Source of the DNA: Brevibacillus laterosporus LMG 15441
Lineage (GTDB): Bacteria; Bacillota; Bacilli; Brevibacillales; Brevibacillaceae
DNA: 64,000 nucleotides
Reading direction: 5' to 3'
Assembly (NCBI RefSeq): GCF_000219535.2
Contig: NZ_CP007806.1
Coordinates: 626,001 to 690,000, forward strand
Below the pieces are notes generated by a model that was not told the origin of the DNA, ran no database searches, and worked only from the letters and a program-made list of their open reading frames with translations. A program made the position numbers and the translations under genes. This document shows, one piece after another, positions 53,235-62,752 of the stretch. Position 1 is the stretch's first letter. The number at the start of each line of letters is the position of its first letter.

Positions 53235-54866
53235 CTACATTAGTCCTGTTACTTGTCCATTCTTATCTAAGCGAATATGCTGAGCAGCAGGTACTTTTGG
53301 CAATCCCGGCATGGTCAACACATTTCCCGTAAGAACCACGATAAATCCAGCGCCGGCCGAGAGACGAATTTCACTTACATTCACTACGAAATCCGCAGGA
53401 GCTCCTAATAAGCTGGCTTGATCTGAGAAGGAATAAGGTGTTTTAGCCATGCAAATAGGCAAGTCTGACAACCCTAACTCTTCAATTTTACCTAACGTTT
53501 TCATGGCTGCTGGTGAGAAGGAAACATCAGAGCCACGATAGATTTCGGTCACAATCGTTTTGATTTTATCTGTTATGGGTTTGTTTAAGTCGTACAGTGG
53601 CTTATAGTGAGAAGGAGCTTCCTCCAGCACACTAACTAGCTTCTCAGCAAGTTCCACACCGCCAGCACCACCATCTGCCCACACATTTGAAACTGCCACT
53701 TCGATACCGAGAGTCTGACATTTTTCTTTGACAAAAGCGACCTCTTCAAGAAAATCTGTTGCAAAATGATTAATCGCTGCTACCACAGGCACACCAAATT
53801 TTTGTAAGTTCTCGATGTGACGTTGCACGTTAGCAAAACCGGCTTCCAAAGCAGGCAGGTTGACTTTTTGCAGCTCGTCTTTTGTTACACCTCCGTTATA
53901 TTTAATTGCTTTTACAGTAATGACTAGTACAGCAGCCTGAGGTGTGAGGCCCGCTTTCCTGCATTTGATATCAAAGAATTTTTCAGCACCAAGATCAGCG
54001 CCAAATCCAGCTTCTGTTACTACATAATCGGCTAGCTTTAGAGCAAGTTTGGTACCAATTACACTGCTGCAGCCGTGAGCGATATTGGCAAAAGGCCCAC
54101 CATGCACAATGACAGGAGTTCCTTCAGTGGTTTGTACGAGGTTAGGCTTGATTGCTTCTTTTAAAAGAACAGTCATAGCATCGATAGCTTCTAATTGCTT
54201 AGCTGTTACTGGGTTATCATCCAGGTCATAACCGATAATGATCTGACCCAGACGTTCTTTTAAATCTTCCAAACTTTCGCTTAAACAAAGGATGGCCATG
54301 ATCTCTGATGCTGTAGTGATCATAAAGCCGTCTTCACGAACTACTCCATTCGTATCGCCTAATCCAACTACAATATGTCGAAGTGAACGATCGTTCATAT
54401 CGAGTGCTCGTTTCCAGACGATTTTGCTTGGATTAAGTCGTAGTGAATTATGTTGAAAAAGGTGATTATCAATAAGGGCGGATAATAAATTATGCGCTGC
54501 TGTAATGGCATGAATATCGCCTGTAAAATGTAGATTGATTTCTTCTGCGGGTAGTATTTGAGCATTGCCACTGCCTGTAGCTCCGCCCTTCATCCCCATG
54601 CATGGCCCTAGTGAAGGCTCGCGTAAGGCGGCTATTGTTTTTTTACCAATATGATTTAGTGCCTGAGAGAGTCCAATAGTTGTCAGTGTTTTACCTTCTC
54701 CAGCAGGTGTAGGGTTCATGGCAGTCACTAACACTAATTTTCCATCTGCTTGATCCTTTCGTTTTTCCCATGCATCTAATGATAGCTTAGCCTTGTATTT
54801 CCCATACAGCTCCAGATCATCCTCAGTAATACCTACGTGATTTGCAATTTCTACAATCGGCTTCAT
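53235..54866 (-). CDS. fhs: Formate-tetrahydrofolate ligase
   Basis: A 543-residue enzyme making 10-formyl-THF from formate, THF and ATP for one-carbon metabolism. The ATP-binding motif is TPAGEGKTLTTIGLSQAL near residue 53; LREPSLGPCMGMKGGATG and the C-terminal GNVLTMPGLPKVPAA are diagnostic. Full length. AGGAGG precedes the start. Confidence 0.97.
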   Translation of the reverse strand: MKPIVEIANHVGITEDDLELYGKYKAKLSLDAWEKRKDQADGKLVLVTAMNPTPAGEGKTLTTIGLSQALNHIGKKTIAALREPSLGPCMGMKGGATGSGNAQILPAEEINLHFTGDIHAITAAHNLLSALIDNHLFQHNSLRLNPSKIVWKRALDMNDRSLRHIVVGLGDTNGVVREDGFMITTASEIMAILCLSESLEDLKERLGQIIIGYDLDDNPVTAKQLEAIDAMTVLLKEAIKPNLVQTTEGTPVIVHGGPFANIAHGCSSVIGTKLALKLADYVVTEAGFGADLGAEKFFDIKCRKAGLTPQAAVLVITVKAIKYNGGVTKDELQKVNLPALEAGFANVQRHIENLQKFGVPVVAAINHFATDFLEEVAFVKEKCQTLGIEVAVSNVWADGGAGGVELAEKLVSVLEEAPSHYKPLYDLNKPITDKIKTIVTEIYRGSDVSFSPAAMKTLGKIEELGLSDLPICMAKTPYSFSDQASLLGAPADFVVNVSEIRLSAGAGFIVVLTGNVLTMPGLPKVPAAQHIRLDKNGQVTGLM

Positions 54867-55191
54867 TTGCTACCTCCTGTTCCATTAGGTGATATTCTGT
54901 CCATCCCCACCATTATAGCTCCTCTGTAGGTAAGGAGAAAACGAAATTTACCAATAAAGGGAGAAGCAAAGTGTTTTTCCCCCGCTAGTAGACGATTAAC
55001 TTGCTATGACAACAGTAAGCTAATGAAAAAGGAGATGAATGAAAAGAAAGAATGGGGAACATAAATCAATAATCACATTTAATTATAGACAAAAACATAT
55101 AATGTCTATTATTATATAAACAAATAAAAAACCTGTTTGATTTTAGGTGAAGGCATTTCTGACAGCCATATCTTACACAGAAAGGAAAATT
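54867..55191. other. Intergenic region between fhs and GIY-YIG gene
   Basis: About 325 AT-rich bases. TATAGACA...TGTCTATT near 55085-55111 is a weak inverted repeat. No gene or clear promoter seen. Confidence 0.45.
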
Positions 55192-55554
55192 ATGATGTCT
55201 ACAAGCAGAAAAGCGGAATTAAAACGCCAATACAAAGAAACCAAGCCAGTGGGAGGAGTATATCAAATTAAAAACATCCGCAATCAAAAAATATTCGTAG
55301 GAAGTACGCCTAATTTAAAGATGATGAACGGTCGGTACTTTCAATTAAAAACAGGTACTCATCCAAATAAACAGCTACAGCAGGAATGGAATGAATATGG
55401 AGAGGAAGCTTTTATTTTTGAGGTTTTGGAGGAGCTAAAGGAAAAGAAAGAGGGATATTTTGACCCTGCTGATGAATTAAACAAGATGTACGAAAAGTGG
55501 TTAGTCAAGCTACAACCTTATGGGGAAGCGGGTTATCATAGCACAGCACAATAG
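55192..55554 (+). CDS. GIY-YIG nuclease family small protein
   Basis: About 120 residues. The N-terminal GVYQIKN...KIFVGSTPNL is a variant GIY-YIG module (GVY and FVG), followed by MNGRYFQLKTGTHPNKQLQ and FEVLEEL. A Glu typical of the nuclease active site is at the expected region, but the first GIY and YIG tyrosines are altered in part, so activity is uncertain. Related small proteins occur widely in Bacilli; function unknown. AAAGGA precedes ATG 55192. Confidence 0.75.
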   Translation: MMSTSRKAELKRQYKETKPVGGVYQIKNIRNQKIFVGSTPNLKMMNGRYFQLKTGTHPNKQLQQEWNEYGEEAFIFEVLEELKEKKEGYFDPADELNKMYEKWLVKLQPYGEAGYHSTAQ

Positions 55555-55754
55555 GAGCTGAAGTGTGGTTTTTCGCTAATTGGAGTCCCCCTTGAGGTAG
55601 TAATAGGGGTACATTTTTGCTTAAAGTTTTTTCAGAGAAGAAGGCGTTCTGTAGTTATACCAGTAGCTTTTTACGAATAAAAATTTTCAACAGGGGATGA
55701 ATGGAGATAGCAAACTGTGACTATCTCTTTTTTCTTTCAAAAATAGGGGGAAAT

Positions 55755-57020
55755 ATGGTGGAAACAATAAAACAACCGCATATTTTTTCACATACGTTTA
55801 TACGCGTTATTCTTTTATCAGGAATTTTTCTACAGATTGGTACGTGGGTTCGTAATTTTGCTGTCCTTCTCTACGTCATGGAGATTACAAATAATGACCC
55901 GTATATCGTCTCTTTGATTTCAGTGGCAGAGTTTGCCCCCATCTTTATTTTTTCATTTATTGGCGGGACATTTGCTGATCGCTGGAGACCAAAGCGGACA
56001 ATGGTATGGTGCGACATATTAAGTGCCATTTCTGTGTTTTGTGTATTGGGAACGCTGATGTTTGGATCGTGGAAGGCTATTTTTTTTGTTACATTGTTTT
56101 CTGCGATTTTATCGCAATTCTCACAGCCGTCTGCCATGAAGCTGTTTAAACAGCATGTACCGGCTGAACAAATGCAGGCCGGAATGGCTATATTTCAAAC
56201 CCTGGTAGCAATTTTTATGATTCTTGGTCCAGCGATTGGAACAATGATATATCAAAGCTTCGGCATTACAATTTCTATTGGAGTAACAGGGATTGCCTTT
56301 TTATTATCGGCAGCCGTCCTGTATCAATTGCCAAAAGATCAGCGTCCAGAACAGAACCATGGTCAAACAAGCCTGCTCCAAGAAATGGGGGATGGGTTAC
56401 GGTATGTATGGTCTAAATTTGTCTTACGCCGGTTAAGCATGTGTTTCATAGGAGTGGGTCTGGCTGTAGGTCTTATCCAGCCATTGGGTATTTTTGTAGT
56501 TGTAGAACAATTAGGATTACCGAAAGAGAACTTGCAATGGTTGTTCACAACGACGGGGGCAGCTATGCTCCTTGGAGGGGCGGTGGTAATGACTCTTTCA
56601 AAAAAAATTGCACCACAAAAACTACTTGCATTGGGGCTTTTGAGCAGTGCATTTTCCGTATGTGGTATTAGCCTTACGCAAAGCTTTTGGATTGTGTTGA
56701 TCTTTCAATTCGTAAACGGGTTATTTTTCCCCTGTATTCAAATTGGGATTAATACCATGATTTTGTTTTCCTCTGAGCAAAAATTTGTTGGAAGGGTAAA
56801 TGGAGTTCTGAGCCCCTTATTTTCAGGAATGATGGTCGTAACAATGAGCTTAGCAGGGGTGGTTAAAGAGGCCGTTTCTTTACAAGCAAGCTATCAAATT
56901 TCCGGACTATTATTCATAATAGCCGTCTGTGTAGTGATTCCTTTATTTAAAATGCAGTTGCAACAACAAGCAGATACCAGTGAGATAGTAGTAAAGCAAG
57001 AAGGGGGAGTAGAGAGTTAA
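55755..57020 (+). CDS. MFS transporter (EntS-like fold)
   Basis: A 421-residue transporter with 12 predicted helices; motif A variant GGTFADRWRPKR and the mid-protein linker KDQRPEQNHGQTS. It resembles EntS-type exporters and other small-molecule efflux proteins. ATG 55755 follows AGGGGG; the longer frame to 55701 lacks SD. Substrate unknown. Confidence 0.83.
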   Translation: MVETIKQPHIFSHTFIRVILLSGIFLQIGTWVRNFAVLLYVMEITNNDPYIVSLISVAEFAPIFIFSFIGGTFADRWRPKRTMVWCDILSAISVFCVLGTLMFGSWKAIFFVTLFSAILSQFSQPSAMKLFKQHVPAEQMQAGMAIFQTLVAIFMILGPAIGTMIYQSFGITISIGVTGIAFLLSAAVLYQLPKDQRPEQNHGQTSLLQEMGDGLRYVWSKFVLRRLSMCFIGVGLAVGLIQPLGIFVVVEQLGLPKENLQWLFTTTGAAMLLGGAVVMTLSKKIAPQKLLALGLLSSAFSVCGISLTQSFWIVLIFQFVNGLFFPCIQIGINTMILFSSEQKFVGRVNGVLSPLFSGMMVVTMSLAGVVKEAVSLQASYQISGLLFIIAVCVVIPLFKMQLQQQADTSEIVVKQEGGVES

Positions 57021-57207
57021 GTCCTAACGGGAAGCTTCAAACGAGCGTACAAATTTTGCCACTTGAAGATGTACATCGTAGCTAATCTCAGTGCTGTATC
57101 TTCTTCAGCAATTAACGTAGTAGTGAACGTTTACTTTATGGAGCGAAGCAAACGTCTCGTGTAATGATCTAAGTCAAATAATTGGCAATGTTCAGCTTAA
57201 TGATAAG

Positions 57208-57247
57208 AAAGGTTTCAACGGAGGGGATACTCCCGTTGAAACCTTTT
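57208..57247. terminator. Bidirectional terminator before the ABC-F gene
   Basis: AAAGGTTTCAACGG pairs with CCGTTGAAACCTTT between convergent genes. Confidence 0.93.
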
Positions 57248-57256
57248 CTTTTACGC

Positions 57257-58789
57257 TTAGGACCAATTCTGTACTCGCCAGATTTGCGTAACCCAGTCTT
57301 CATAAAACGCAGGCTCATGAGAAACAAGCAGTATTGTACCCTCATATTGTTTGAGTGCCTCTTTAAAAGCCTCTTTTGCCCCAGTATCCAAATGATTCGT
57401 CGGTTCATCTAACACGAGTACGTTGCTGTTTGTTAGCATAAGCTCGCATAGTCTGACCTTTGCTTGTTCTCCACCGCTCAATGAGCAGACCTTTTGCCGA
57501 ATATGCTGTTCACTAAGACCGGATCTTGCTAGCTCCTGTCTTATTTCCTTTTGTGTTAAATCAGGCCGTAATGACCACACTTGCTCAAGAGGTGTTTGAT
57601 TCGAAGCCGATCCTTCTTGTGAAAAATATGCTGGTTTTACTCGTTCTCCAATTCGTACATTACCACGTAACGGTTGCAGATATCCTAGCAATGTGCGAAG
57701 CATGGTAGATTTACCTATACCGTTATAGCCTACAATTGCGATTTTTTCACCGCGGGTTACTCGTAAATCAATTGGCCCCAATAAAGGCTCTGTATAGCCG
57801 ATTTGTAAATTGCGCGCTTCTAAAATCTGGCTAACTGGCTCCGAATGAATGTGAAACATAAAGCGTGGCTGCATGGAGGAGGTGGGTTTCTCCATTCGAG
57901 CTATTTTTTCTAATGCCTTTTCACGACTCTTTGCTTGTTTAGCCTTGCGAACACGATTTTTTTCAATAAAATTCTCTAGCCTGGATATTTCTTTTTGTTG
58001 CCGTTCATATGCATCATGTAGTTGCTGTTTATTTTGGGCATAGCTTGTTAGGAAAAAATCATAGTTACCTGTATATTGTTTGATCGTCTGATGCTCTAAA
58101 TGATAGATGGCAGTTGTGATTTCGTTGAGGAACCGCTGATCATGTGAGACCACAAGAAAGGCATGCTTATAGCTTTTTACATAATTGATAAGCCATGCAA
58201 TATGTGCGTCATCAAGATAGTTTGTTGGCTCGTCCAGTAACAAAACATGGGGTTCTTCTAATAAAAGCTTTCCTAGCAAAAGCTTTGTTCGTTGGCCACC
58301 GCTGAGCGTTTCCACATCGCGATCCATACCAAGCTCATAAATGCCTAGTCCAGAAGCAATTTCTTCTATTTTGGCTTCTATCTGATAAAAGTCAGAGTGA
58401 TCCATAATACTTTGCAACTCACCATAGCGAGCTAACAATCGTTCAAGATTATCTTTAGGGGTAGCCATTTCCTCTGTTACTTGAAGCAGCTTTTTTTCTA
58501 TCTCATACAGATGGGCAAAAGCTCCTTGTAAATACTGCAAAATGGTTGTGCCAGCCTGTAAATGAATATGCTGCTGTAGGTAACCGATTTTGAGATGAGA
58601 GAGCCACTTCACTGTCCCTGAATCAGGGAGGAGTTCCCCTGCTAAAATGCGAAGGAGAGTTGATTTTCCCGCTCCGTTGCTGCCAACTAGACCTGCATGC
58701 TCTCCTTGAAGTAGTCGAAAGCTTATATTTTGAAAGATAATGTTATCGCCATACATCTGTGTAACATTTTCAACCGCTAATATGCTCAT
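57257..58789 (-). CDS. ABC-F family ATPase (possible ribosome protection protein)
   Basis: A 510-residue cytoplasmic protein with two ABC domains and no membrane helices. Walker A sites are GSNGAGKST and GYNGIGKST; signatures are LSGGQRTKLLLGKLL and LSGGEQAKVRLCELM; each is followed by a DEPTN-LD Walker B. The interdomain linker is a basic coiled coil (RVRKAKQAKSREKALEKI). ABC-F proteins act on the ribosome, and those with antibiotic-responsive leaders confer resistance. The leader here (promoter, short uORF, terminator) suggests that class. ATG 58789 follows AAGGAGAG. Confidence 0.9.
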   Translation of the reverse strand: MSILAVENVTQMYGDNIIFQNISFRLLQGEHAGLVGSNGAGKSTLLRILAGELLPDSGTVKWLSHLKIGYLQQHIHLQAGTTILQYLQGAFAHLYEIEKKLLQVTEEMATPKDNLERLLARYGELQSIMDHSDFYQIEAKIEEIASGLGIYELGMDRDVETLSGGQRTKLLLGKLLLEEPHVLLLDEPTNYLDDAHIAWLINYVKSYKHAFLVVSHDQRFLNEITTAIYHLEHQTIKQYTGNYDFFLTSYAQNKQQLHDAYERQQKEISRLENFIEKNRVRKAKQAKSREKALEKIARMEKPTSSMQPRFMFHIHSEPVSQILEARNLQIGYTEPLLGPIDLRVTRGEKIAIVGYNGIGKSTMLRTLLGYLQPLRGNVRIGERVKPAYFSQEGSASNQTPLEQVWSLRPDLTQKEIRQELARSGLSEQHIRQKVCSLSGGEQAKVRLCELMLTNSNVLVLDEPTNHLDTGAKEAFKEALKQYEGTILLVSHEPAFYEDWVTQIWRVQNWS

Positions 58790-58871
58790 TACGTATTCTC
58801 TCCTTATTCTTTCACATGGAAAGCCAACGAGAGAACAGCATGATAAAAACAATATTCAATTAGCTGAACAT

Positions 58872-58901
58872 AAAAATGGGTAAGGCGAATATACCTTACC
58901 C
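58872..58901 (-). terminator. Leader terminator of the ABC-F gene (candidate attenuator)
   Basis: On the minus strand GGGTAAGG pairs perfectly with CCTTACCC over an 8-base loop and is followed by ATTTTTA, 83 bases before the ABC-F start codon and within its transcript. Confidence 0.75.
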
Positions 58902-58997
58902 ACTACCCAATAATGTTAGTAAGAAAGGAATAAGATTTTTTATCTACTGTCCTCAGATTGGCTTATGAAAAATGGGCAGACTTCTCCCGTAGTAAGC

Positions 58998-59033
58998 CTA
59001 ATCTCTTAGAAGAACAGTCGATAAAATCATCAT
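58998..59033 (-). CDS. Possible leader peptide (11 codons) of the ABC-F gene
   Basis: On the minus strand AAAAGG is followed by ATGATG and an 11-codon frame encoding MMILSTVLLRD, ending in TAG. It lies in the 5' leader between the promoter and the attenuator hairpin. Short leader peptides with this placement sense ribosome-targeting antibiotics in other ABC-F and erm genes. Weak evidence by itself. Confidence 0.4.
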   Translation of the reverse strand: MMILSTVLLRD

Positions 59034-59079
59034 ATCCTTTTCTACACCTCATTATCATGTTAGATTTTTATACACTTAC

Positions 59080-59109
59080 AGTATATGTAAATGCTTATTG
59101 GAATGTCAA
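59080..59109 (-). promoter_or_regulatory. Sigma-A promoter of the ABC-F gene
   Basis: Minus strand TTGACA (59109-59104), 18-base spacer, TATACT (59085-59080). It gives a leader of about 280 bases before the start codon. Confidence 0.78.
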
Positions 59110-59140
59110 GCAACTAGACCGGTTTTGCTTACTTTTCGTG

Positions 59141-60091
59141 TTAGACTTCCTTCTTAAATGGATGAAAAAAAGTCTTAGGAATATCTGTTTCAAAACGCAG
59201 CAGTTCGCCCGTACTAGGATGCACAAAGGCTAAGACTCGTGCGTGTAGCCCTAATCGACCGATTGGCTTAGATTTAGCGCCGTATTTCTTGTCACCTACT
59301 ATAGGGTGTCCGATATCTTCCATGTGGACGCGGATTTGATTTTTCCGGCCTGTCTCTAGTTGGACTTCCAGCAAGGAGAAATTCCGATCAGACTGGAGCA
59401 CTTTATAGTGAGTAATAGCATGCTGTCCATCATTTGGACGGTGACTGGAATACATTTTTAATGTACTACTTTCTTTTAGCCAGGATGAAATCGTTCCCTC
59501 TTGCTTTTTCACGTTACCTTCCACAAGGGCAACATACAAGCGTTCCTTGACACTGTCTTTCCAGGAATTTTGGAGTGCCTGTTGAACCCGTTCACTTTTA
59601 GCTAACATCATAACGCCAGATGTATCTCGATCTAGGCGGTGCACAACGAAAATCCTATTTTGGGGATTCTCAAGACGAACATAGGCCATTAATTGACGAT
59701 AGACAGTTAATTCCTTCTCTTGCGGTGAAGCAATTGATAGCAAGCCAGCTTCTTTTTGGACAACAATAACATCAGCATCTTCATATAAAATTTTGATGCC
59801 AATCATCGGAGGCGTTTCCGAAACCTTCTTATTCTGTAGACAGACCGTTTGCCCAGGGTGCAATACATGGTTATGGGTTGTCACAACTTTATCGTTAACT
59901 AATACCTGACCACGTGTTAACAGGGACTTAATGGAGTTACGGCTGAGATTTGTAATATGCTGTAATAAAAACGGTAGTAATTCAGACGGTTCTTTTACCG
60001 TATATTGTTTGGCTGGAGCTTGATTTTTACTGGTAAATTTCCTGTTGTTTTTCGTAAAGTGCTGTTTGGGGTGGTTCCTTCTATTATTCAT
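59141..60091 (-). CDS. RluA-family pseudouridine synthase
   Basis: A 316-residue rRNA pseudouridine synthase. A basic N-terminus of about 30 residues precedes an S4-like RNA-binding module (LLPFLLQHITNLSRNSIKSLL) and the catalytic domain with H151-R-L-D154-R-D-T-S-G. ETGRKNQIRVHM is in the second half. Exact target uridines cannot be told. AGAGG precedes the start. Confidence 0.9.
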   Translation of the reverse strand: MNNRRNHPKQHFTKNNRKFTSKNQAPAKQYTVKEPSELLPFLLQHITNLSRNSIKSLLTRGQVLVNDKVVTTHNHVLHPGQTVCLQNKKVSETPPMIGIKILYEDADVIVVQKEAGLLSIASPQEKELTVYRQLMAYVRLENPQNRIFVVHRLDRDTSGVMMLAKSERVQQALQNSWKDSVKERLYVALVEGNVKKQEGTISSWLKESSTLKMYSSHRPNDGQHAITHYKVLQSDRNFSLLEVQLETGRKNQIRVHMEDIGHPIVGDKKYGAKSKPIGRLGLHARVLAFVHPSTGELLRFETDIPKTFFHPFKKEV

Positions 60092-60398
60092 GAGACAAAC
60101 CTCTTTCTTAGAAACTACGATACACGCTACACGAAATTGTAACCGATAGCTTCTATACTAACAAATAAAAAACAATCCACCAAGCAGAACCGAGCAGAGC
60201 AGGTATTCCAGGTGAGGAATGAGAGATAGTGAGAAGAGAAAGTTAGCGAGTAACAGGGTATATTTGGAAAGGGATTCTTGCGAAAACGTTTGTTTAGAAA
60301 TAATTACTACTTGATAACATTCGTGCTTTTTTCTTTCCCTGTCTTCTTCATTTTTGTTATAATGGTGCTTAAGCCAATTAAGGGAGTGTTACAAAAAG
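60092..60398. other. Intergenic region before the 113-aa gene
   Basis: About 307 bases. It contains an extended -10 (TGTTATAAT, 60355-60363) about 36 bases before the 60399 start. Nothing else is supported. Confidence 0.5.
60355..60363 (+). promoter_or_regulatory. Extended -10 promoter element
   Basis: TGTTATAAT matches TGNTATAAT, upstream of the 113-aa gene; no good -35 is needed for such a promoter. Confidence 0.6.
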
Positions 60399-60740
60399 AT
60401 GGATGCATTGTTTGACCAATTGAAAGAATATCTAAACATGGATACAGAAATCTCTTTCCTTGAATTTGATAAGTATTATAAAGACGTATTGGTATTTTTA
60501 GATAGTGAATGGAAAAACTTGAGCGAAGAAGATACCATGCGTATGATCTTCATTCTTGATAACTTAAAGGCAAACAGCGAAGAGCGCTCTAAGCGTAAAG
60601 GGAAAGAAGCAAAGAAATTCGCTAAAATTGCTGAACGCACAAACATTTGGGCTCAAGTAATGATTAAACGTATGAAAGAATTCGGTTTAAACGACGAAGA
60701 AATCGGTAAGCGTTACGAGGAAATTTACGAAGCTGTGTAG
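60399..60740 (+). CDS. 113-residue helical protein of unknown function
   Basis: A soluble protein, nearly all helical and highly charged, with a Lys-rich centre (ERSKRKGKEAKKFAKIAERT). No family recognised and no Cys. ATG 60399 has only a weak SD (AGGGAGTG about 11 bases upstream). Followed by a good terminator, so it is a single-gene unit with its own extended -10 promoter. Confidence 0.75.
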   Translation: MDALFDQLKEYLNMDTEISFLEFDKYYKDVLVFLDSEWKNLSEEDTMRMIFILDNLKANSEERSKRKGKEAKKFAKIAERTNIWAQVMIKRMKEFGLNDEEIGKRYEEIYEAV

Positions 60741-60770
60741 GTATGCGCTTTATCCGAGTAGTTTATTAAG

Positions 60771-60804
60771 GCCTGATTCCTTATGGGAGTCAGGCTTTTT
60801 TCTG
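60771..60804 (+). terminator. Terminator after the 113-aa gene
   Basis: GCCTGATTCC pairs with GGGAGTCAGGC and a T run follows. Confidence 0.85.
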
Positions 60805-60973
60805 TTATAGTACCCATCAATAAACCAAGAAACCTTACAAAAATTTAAGGTTTCTGTAAGACTTATCAATAGGTAATGGGAAGATTGTTGGACTACAATT
60901 AGGTTACAACGAGGCAAAAGTCGAAACATGTCAAAGAAAACAACGTCCTATAAATAGAAAGGAGGCAGCAATC

Positions 60974-61804
60974 ATGAATCATGTCTTACAAGGAACTGCA
61001 CAACCGTTAAAAAAGAGCAAGCCTAAAGCCCGACGTACACGTGTACCAAAGTGGTTAGTAATATTATTGATTGCTGCGCTTTTTTTCCAGATTATTGCAT
61101 ACTCTATTGTAACTATAGCCGGTTCTTATTTAATAGACCAACAGATCTTAAGTAAGACGGTAGGAAGTAGTTTAGGAGGCAAAGGGACGTATGTTGCTAC
61201 AGATGAGATGCCTGCTTATCTGAAGGACGCTTTTATTGCGATTGAAGACCATCGCTACTATTACCATAAAGGAATTGATTACATTGCATTTGGACGAGCT
61301 TTATGGATTAATACGATGTCAGAAAGCAAGCGGCAAGGCGGAAGCACGATTAGCATGCAACTAGCTAGAAATTTATTTTTAACAAATGAGAAAACCTATA
61401 CACGCAAGCTAAAAGAAGCCTTCATTGCGATGAATTTAGAACGCCAATATTCTAAGGATGAAATCCTAGAGATGTATTTAAACAATATCTACTTTGGTCA
61501 TGGAAAATATGGCATTGAAGCAGCAGCACAATATTATTTTGGTAAAACGGTACGATTACATGATCCAAAGCTAAAAACAATTAATGAAAGTGAAGCAGCA
61601 ATGCTTGCAGCCTTACCAAAAGCACCAGAAAATTATTCACCAATCAAATATCCTGATAAGGCAATGACCCGGCAACATGTGGTATTAAGCCGAATGAAAA
61701 AGCTAGGTTATATCACAGAAGAGCAGGAACTGAATTTTTTGAAGCAAAAAATAAATGTACCAGCAACAGGAAATGAACTTTCCAGAGCCGCCTCGCAGTC
61801 TTAA
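60974..61804 (+). CDS. Monofunctional peptidoglycan glycosyltransferase (GT51)
   Basis: A 276-residue membrane-anchored enzyme that polymerises lipid II into glycan chains. A basic N-terminus and one membrane helix (residues about 27-52) precede the GT51 domain with E91-D-H-R-Y-Y-Y-H-K-G-I-D, RQGGSTISMQLARNLFL and a KDEILEMYLNNIYFG motif. There is no transpeptidase domain, unlike class A PBPs. AAGGAGG precedes the start. Confidence 0.93.
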   Translation: MNHVLQGTAQPLKKSKPKARRTRVPKWLVILLIAALFFQIIAYSIVTIAGSYLIDQQILSKTVGSSLGGKGTYVATDEMPAYLKDAFIAIEDHRYYYHKGIDYIAFGRALWINTMSESKRQGGSTISMQLARNLFLTNEKTYTRKLKEAFIAMNLERQYSKDEILEMYLNNIYFGHGKYGIEAAAQYYFGKTVRLHDPKLKTINESEAAMLAALPKAPENYSPIKYPDKAMTRQHVVLSRMKKLGYITEEQELNFLKQKINVPATGNELSRAASQS

Positions 61805-61845
61805 GCTGTCAGGTCCCCACTGGTAATAAATCTGATTTTAAATAA

Positions 61846-61879
61846 AACAATAGCCTTCCATGATGGGAAGGCTATTGTT
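61846..61879. terminator. Bidirectional terminator
   Basis: AACAATAGCCTTCC pairs with GGAAGGCTATTGTT, between convergent genes. Confidence 0.92.
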
Positions 61880-61903
61880 GCTTTTACTCGATAGGACTGT
61901 AGG

Positions 61904-62218
61904 TTAAGACACTGCTTTGAGTCCAGTTACACCGATGACAATGATGATGAGGCTTATAATACGTCCTATGCTCTTTGACTCATTGAAAAAAATCATATTC
62001 ACTAGTACTGCACCGGCTGTTCCCACACCAATCCAAACGGCATAGGCTACACTTAACTGAAGATATTGAAGAGCTGTGTAAAGGAAGGCAAAAGATGCAC
62101 CGAACCCTCCAAAGAAAAGAGCCGTATTTATCAAAGTTTTATTTGTACTAAATCTCTTTAAGCCTATTACTCCCATTAATTCAAATATTGCCGCTAGAAA
62201 AACAAATAACCAACCCAT
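61904..62218 (-). CDS. SMR-family transporter subunit, YvdR-like
   Basis: A 104-residue four-helix small multidrug resistance protein. The essential Glu is in helix 1 (AAIFELMGVIGL, E13), and the YAVWIGVGTAGAV loop of helix 3 is typical. It starts 2 bases after its partner gene, and paired SMR genes usually form heteromers. The order TetR-SMR-SMR matches B. subtilis yvdT-yvdS-yvdR. Confidence 0.9.
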   Translation of the reverse strand: MGWLFVFLAAIFELMGVIGLKRFSTNKTLINTALFFGGFGASFAFLYTALQYLQLSVAYAVWIGVGTAGAVLVNMIFFNESKSIGRIISLIIIVIGVTGLKAVS

Positions 62219-62220
62219 AA

Positions 62221-62568
62221 TTAAGCAGCTCCTTTCCCTTGTGTGTTTCCGCCTTTATTGTCTGCAAGCTTTAATGAGATCACGCCAATGACTAGAAGCC
62301 CCATAAATAGACCTTTTGCCAAGCTGAATACCCCTTCAAAGATAAAAATATCCATAAGGGCAGTGCCTACTGTACCTGCTGCTGCGAAAATAGCATAAAC
62401 TGTACCCGTTGGTAATGTCTCGCATGCTTTAGAGAGTAGATAAAAATCTGCAATAATAATGACAACCACAATAGCCCAATGCCACCATGCTGCTGCCACG
62501 TTAAAAGCATAAACCCAAAGCAATTCGAATAAACAAGTTAACATGACATAAATCCAAGCTCTATTCAT
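62221..62568 (-). CDS. SMR-family transporter subunit, YvdS-like
   Basis: A 115-residue four-helix SMR protein: TCLFELLWVYAFN carries the helix-1 Glu, and GTVYAIFAAAGTVGTALMDI is the helix 3 pattern. Coupled to the YvdR-like gene. ATG 62568 is preferred because AAAGGA lies upstream; a TTG at 62574 is in frame. Confidence 0.88.
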   Translation of the reverse strand: MNRAWIYVMLTCLFELLWVYAFNVAAAWWHWAIVVVIIIADFYLLSKACETLPTGTVYAIFAAAGTVGTALMDIFIFEGVFSLAKGLFMGLLVIGVISLKLADNKGGNTQGKGAA

Positions 62569-62608
62569 AAACAATCATTCCTTTTTTTAAAATGGTAAAT
62601 CACTCATT

Positions 62609-62718
62609 TCAAAATGCTCGGTATAAGCACAAAGAATTAGTTACGTAATCGGCCTCTTCTTCATGTACTTCTTTGCTTTTATTGTCTGTAGGTTCTAATG
62701 AAATTAAACTTAGAATGT
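62609..62718 (-). pseudogene. Remnant of an SMR-like C-terminus
   Basis: On the minus strand an open frame without a start encodes LYILSLISLEPTDNKSKEV, resembling the end of the YvdS-like protein (VIGVISLKLADNKGG). It sits between the operator copy at 62753 and the intact YvdS-like gene. It may be residue of a partial gene duplication; short and uncertain. Confidence 0.35.
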
Positions 62719-62752
62719 AGAGTCGCGTAACGGTTATGCTTTATCACTAAGA

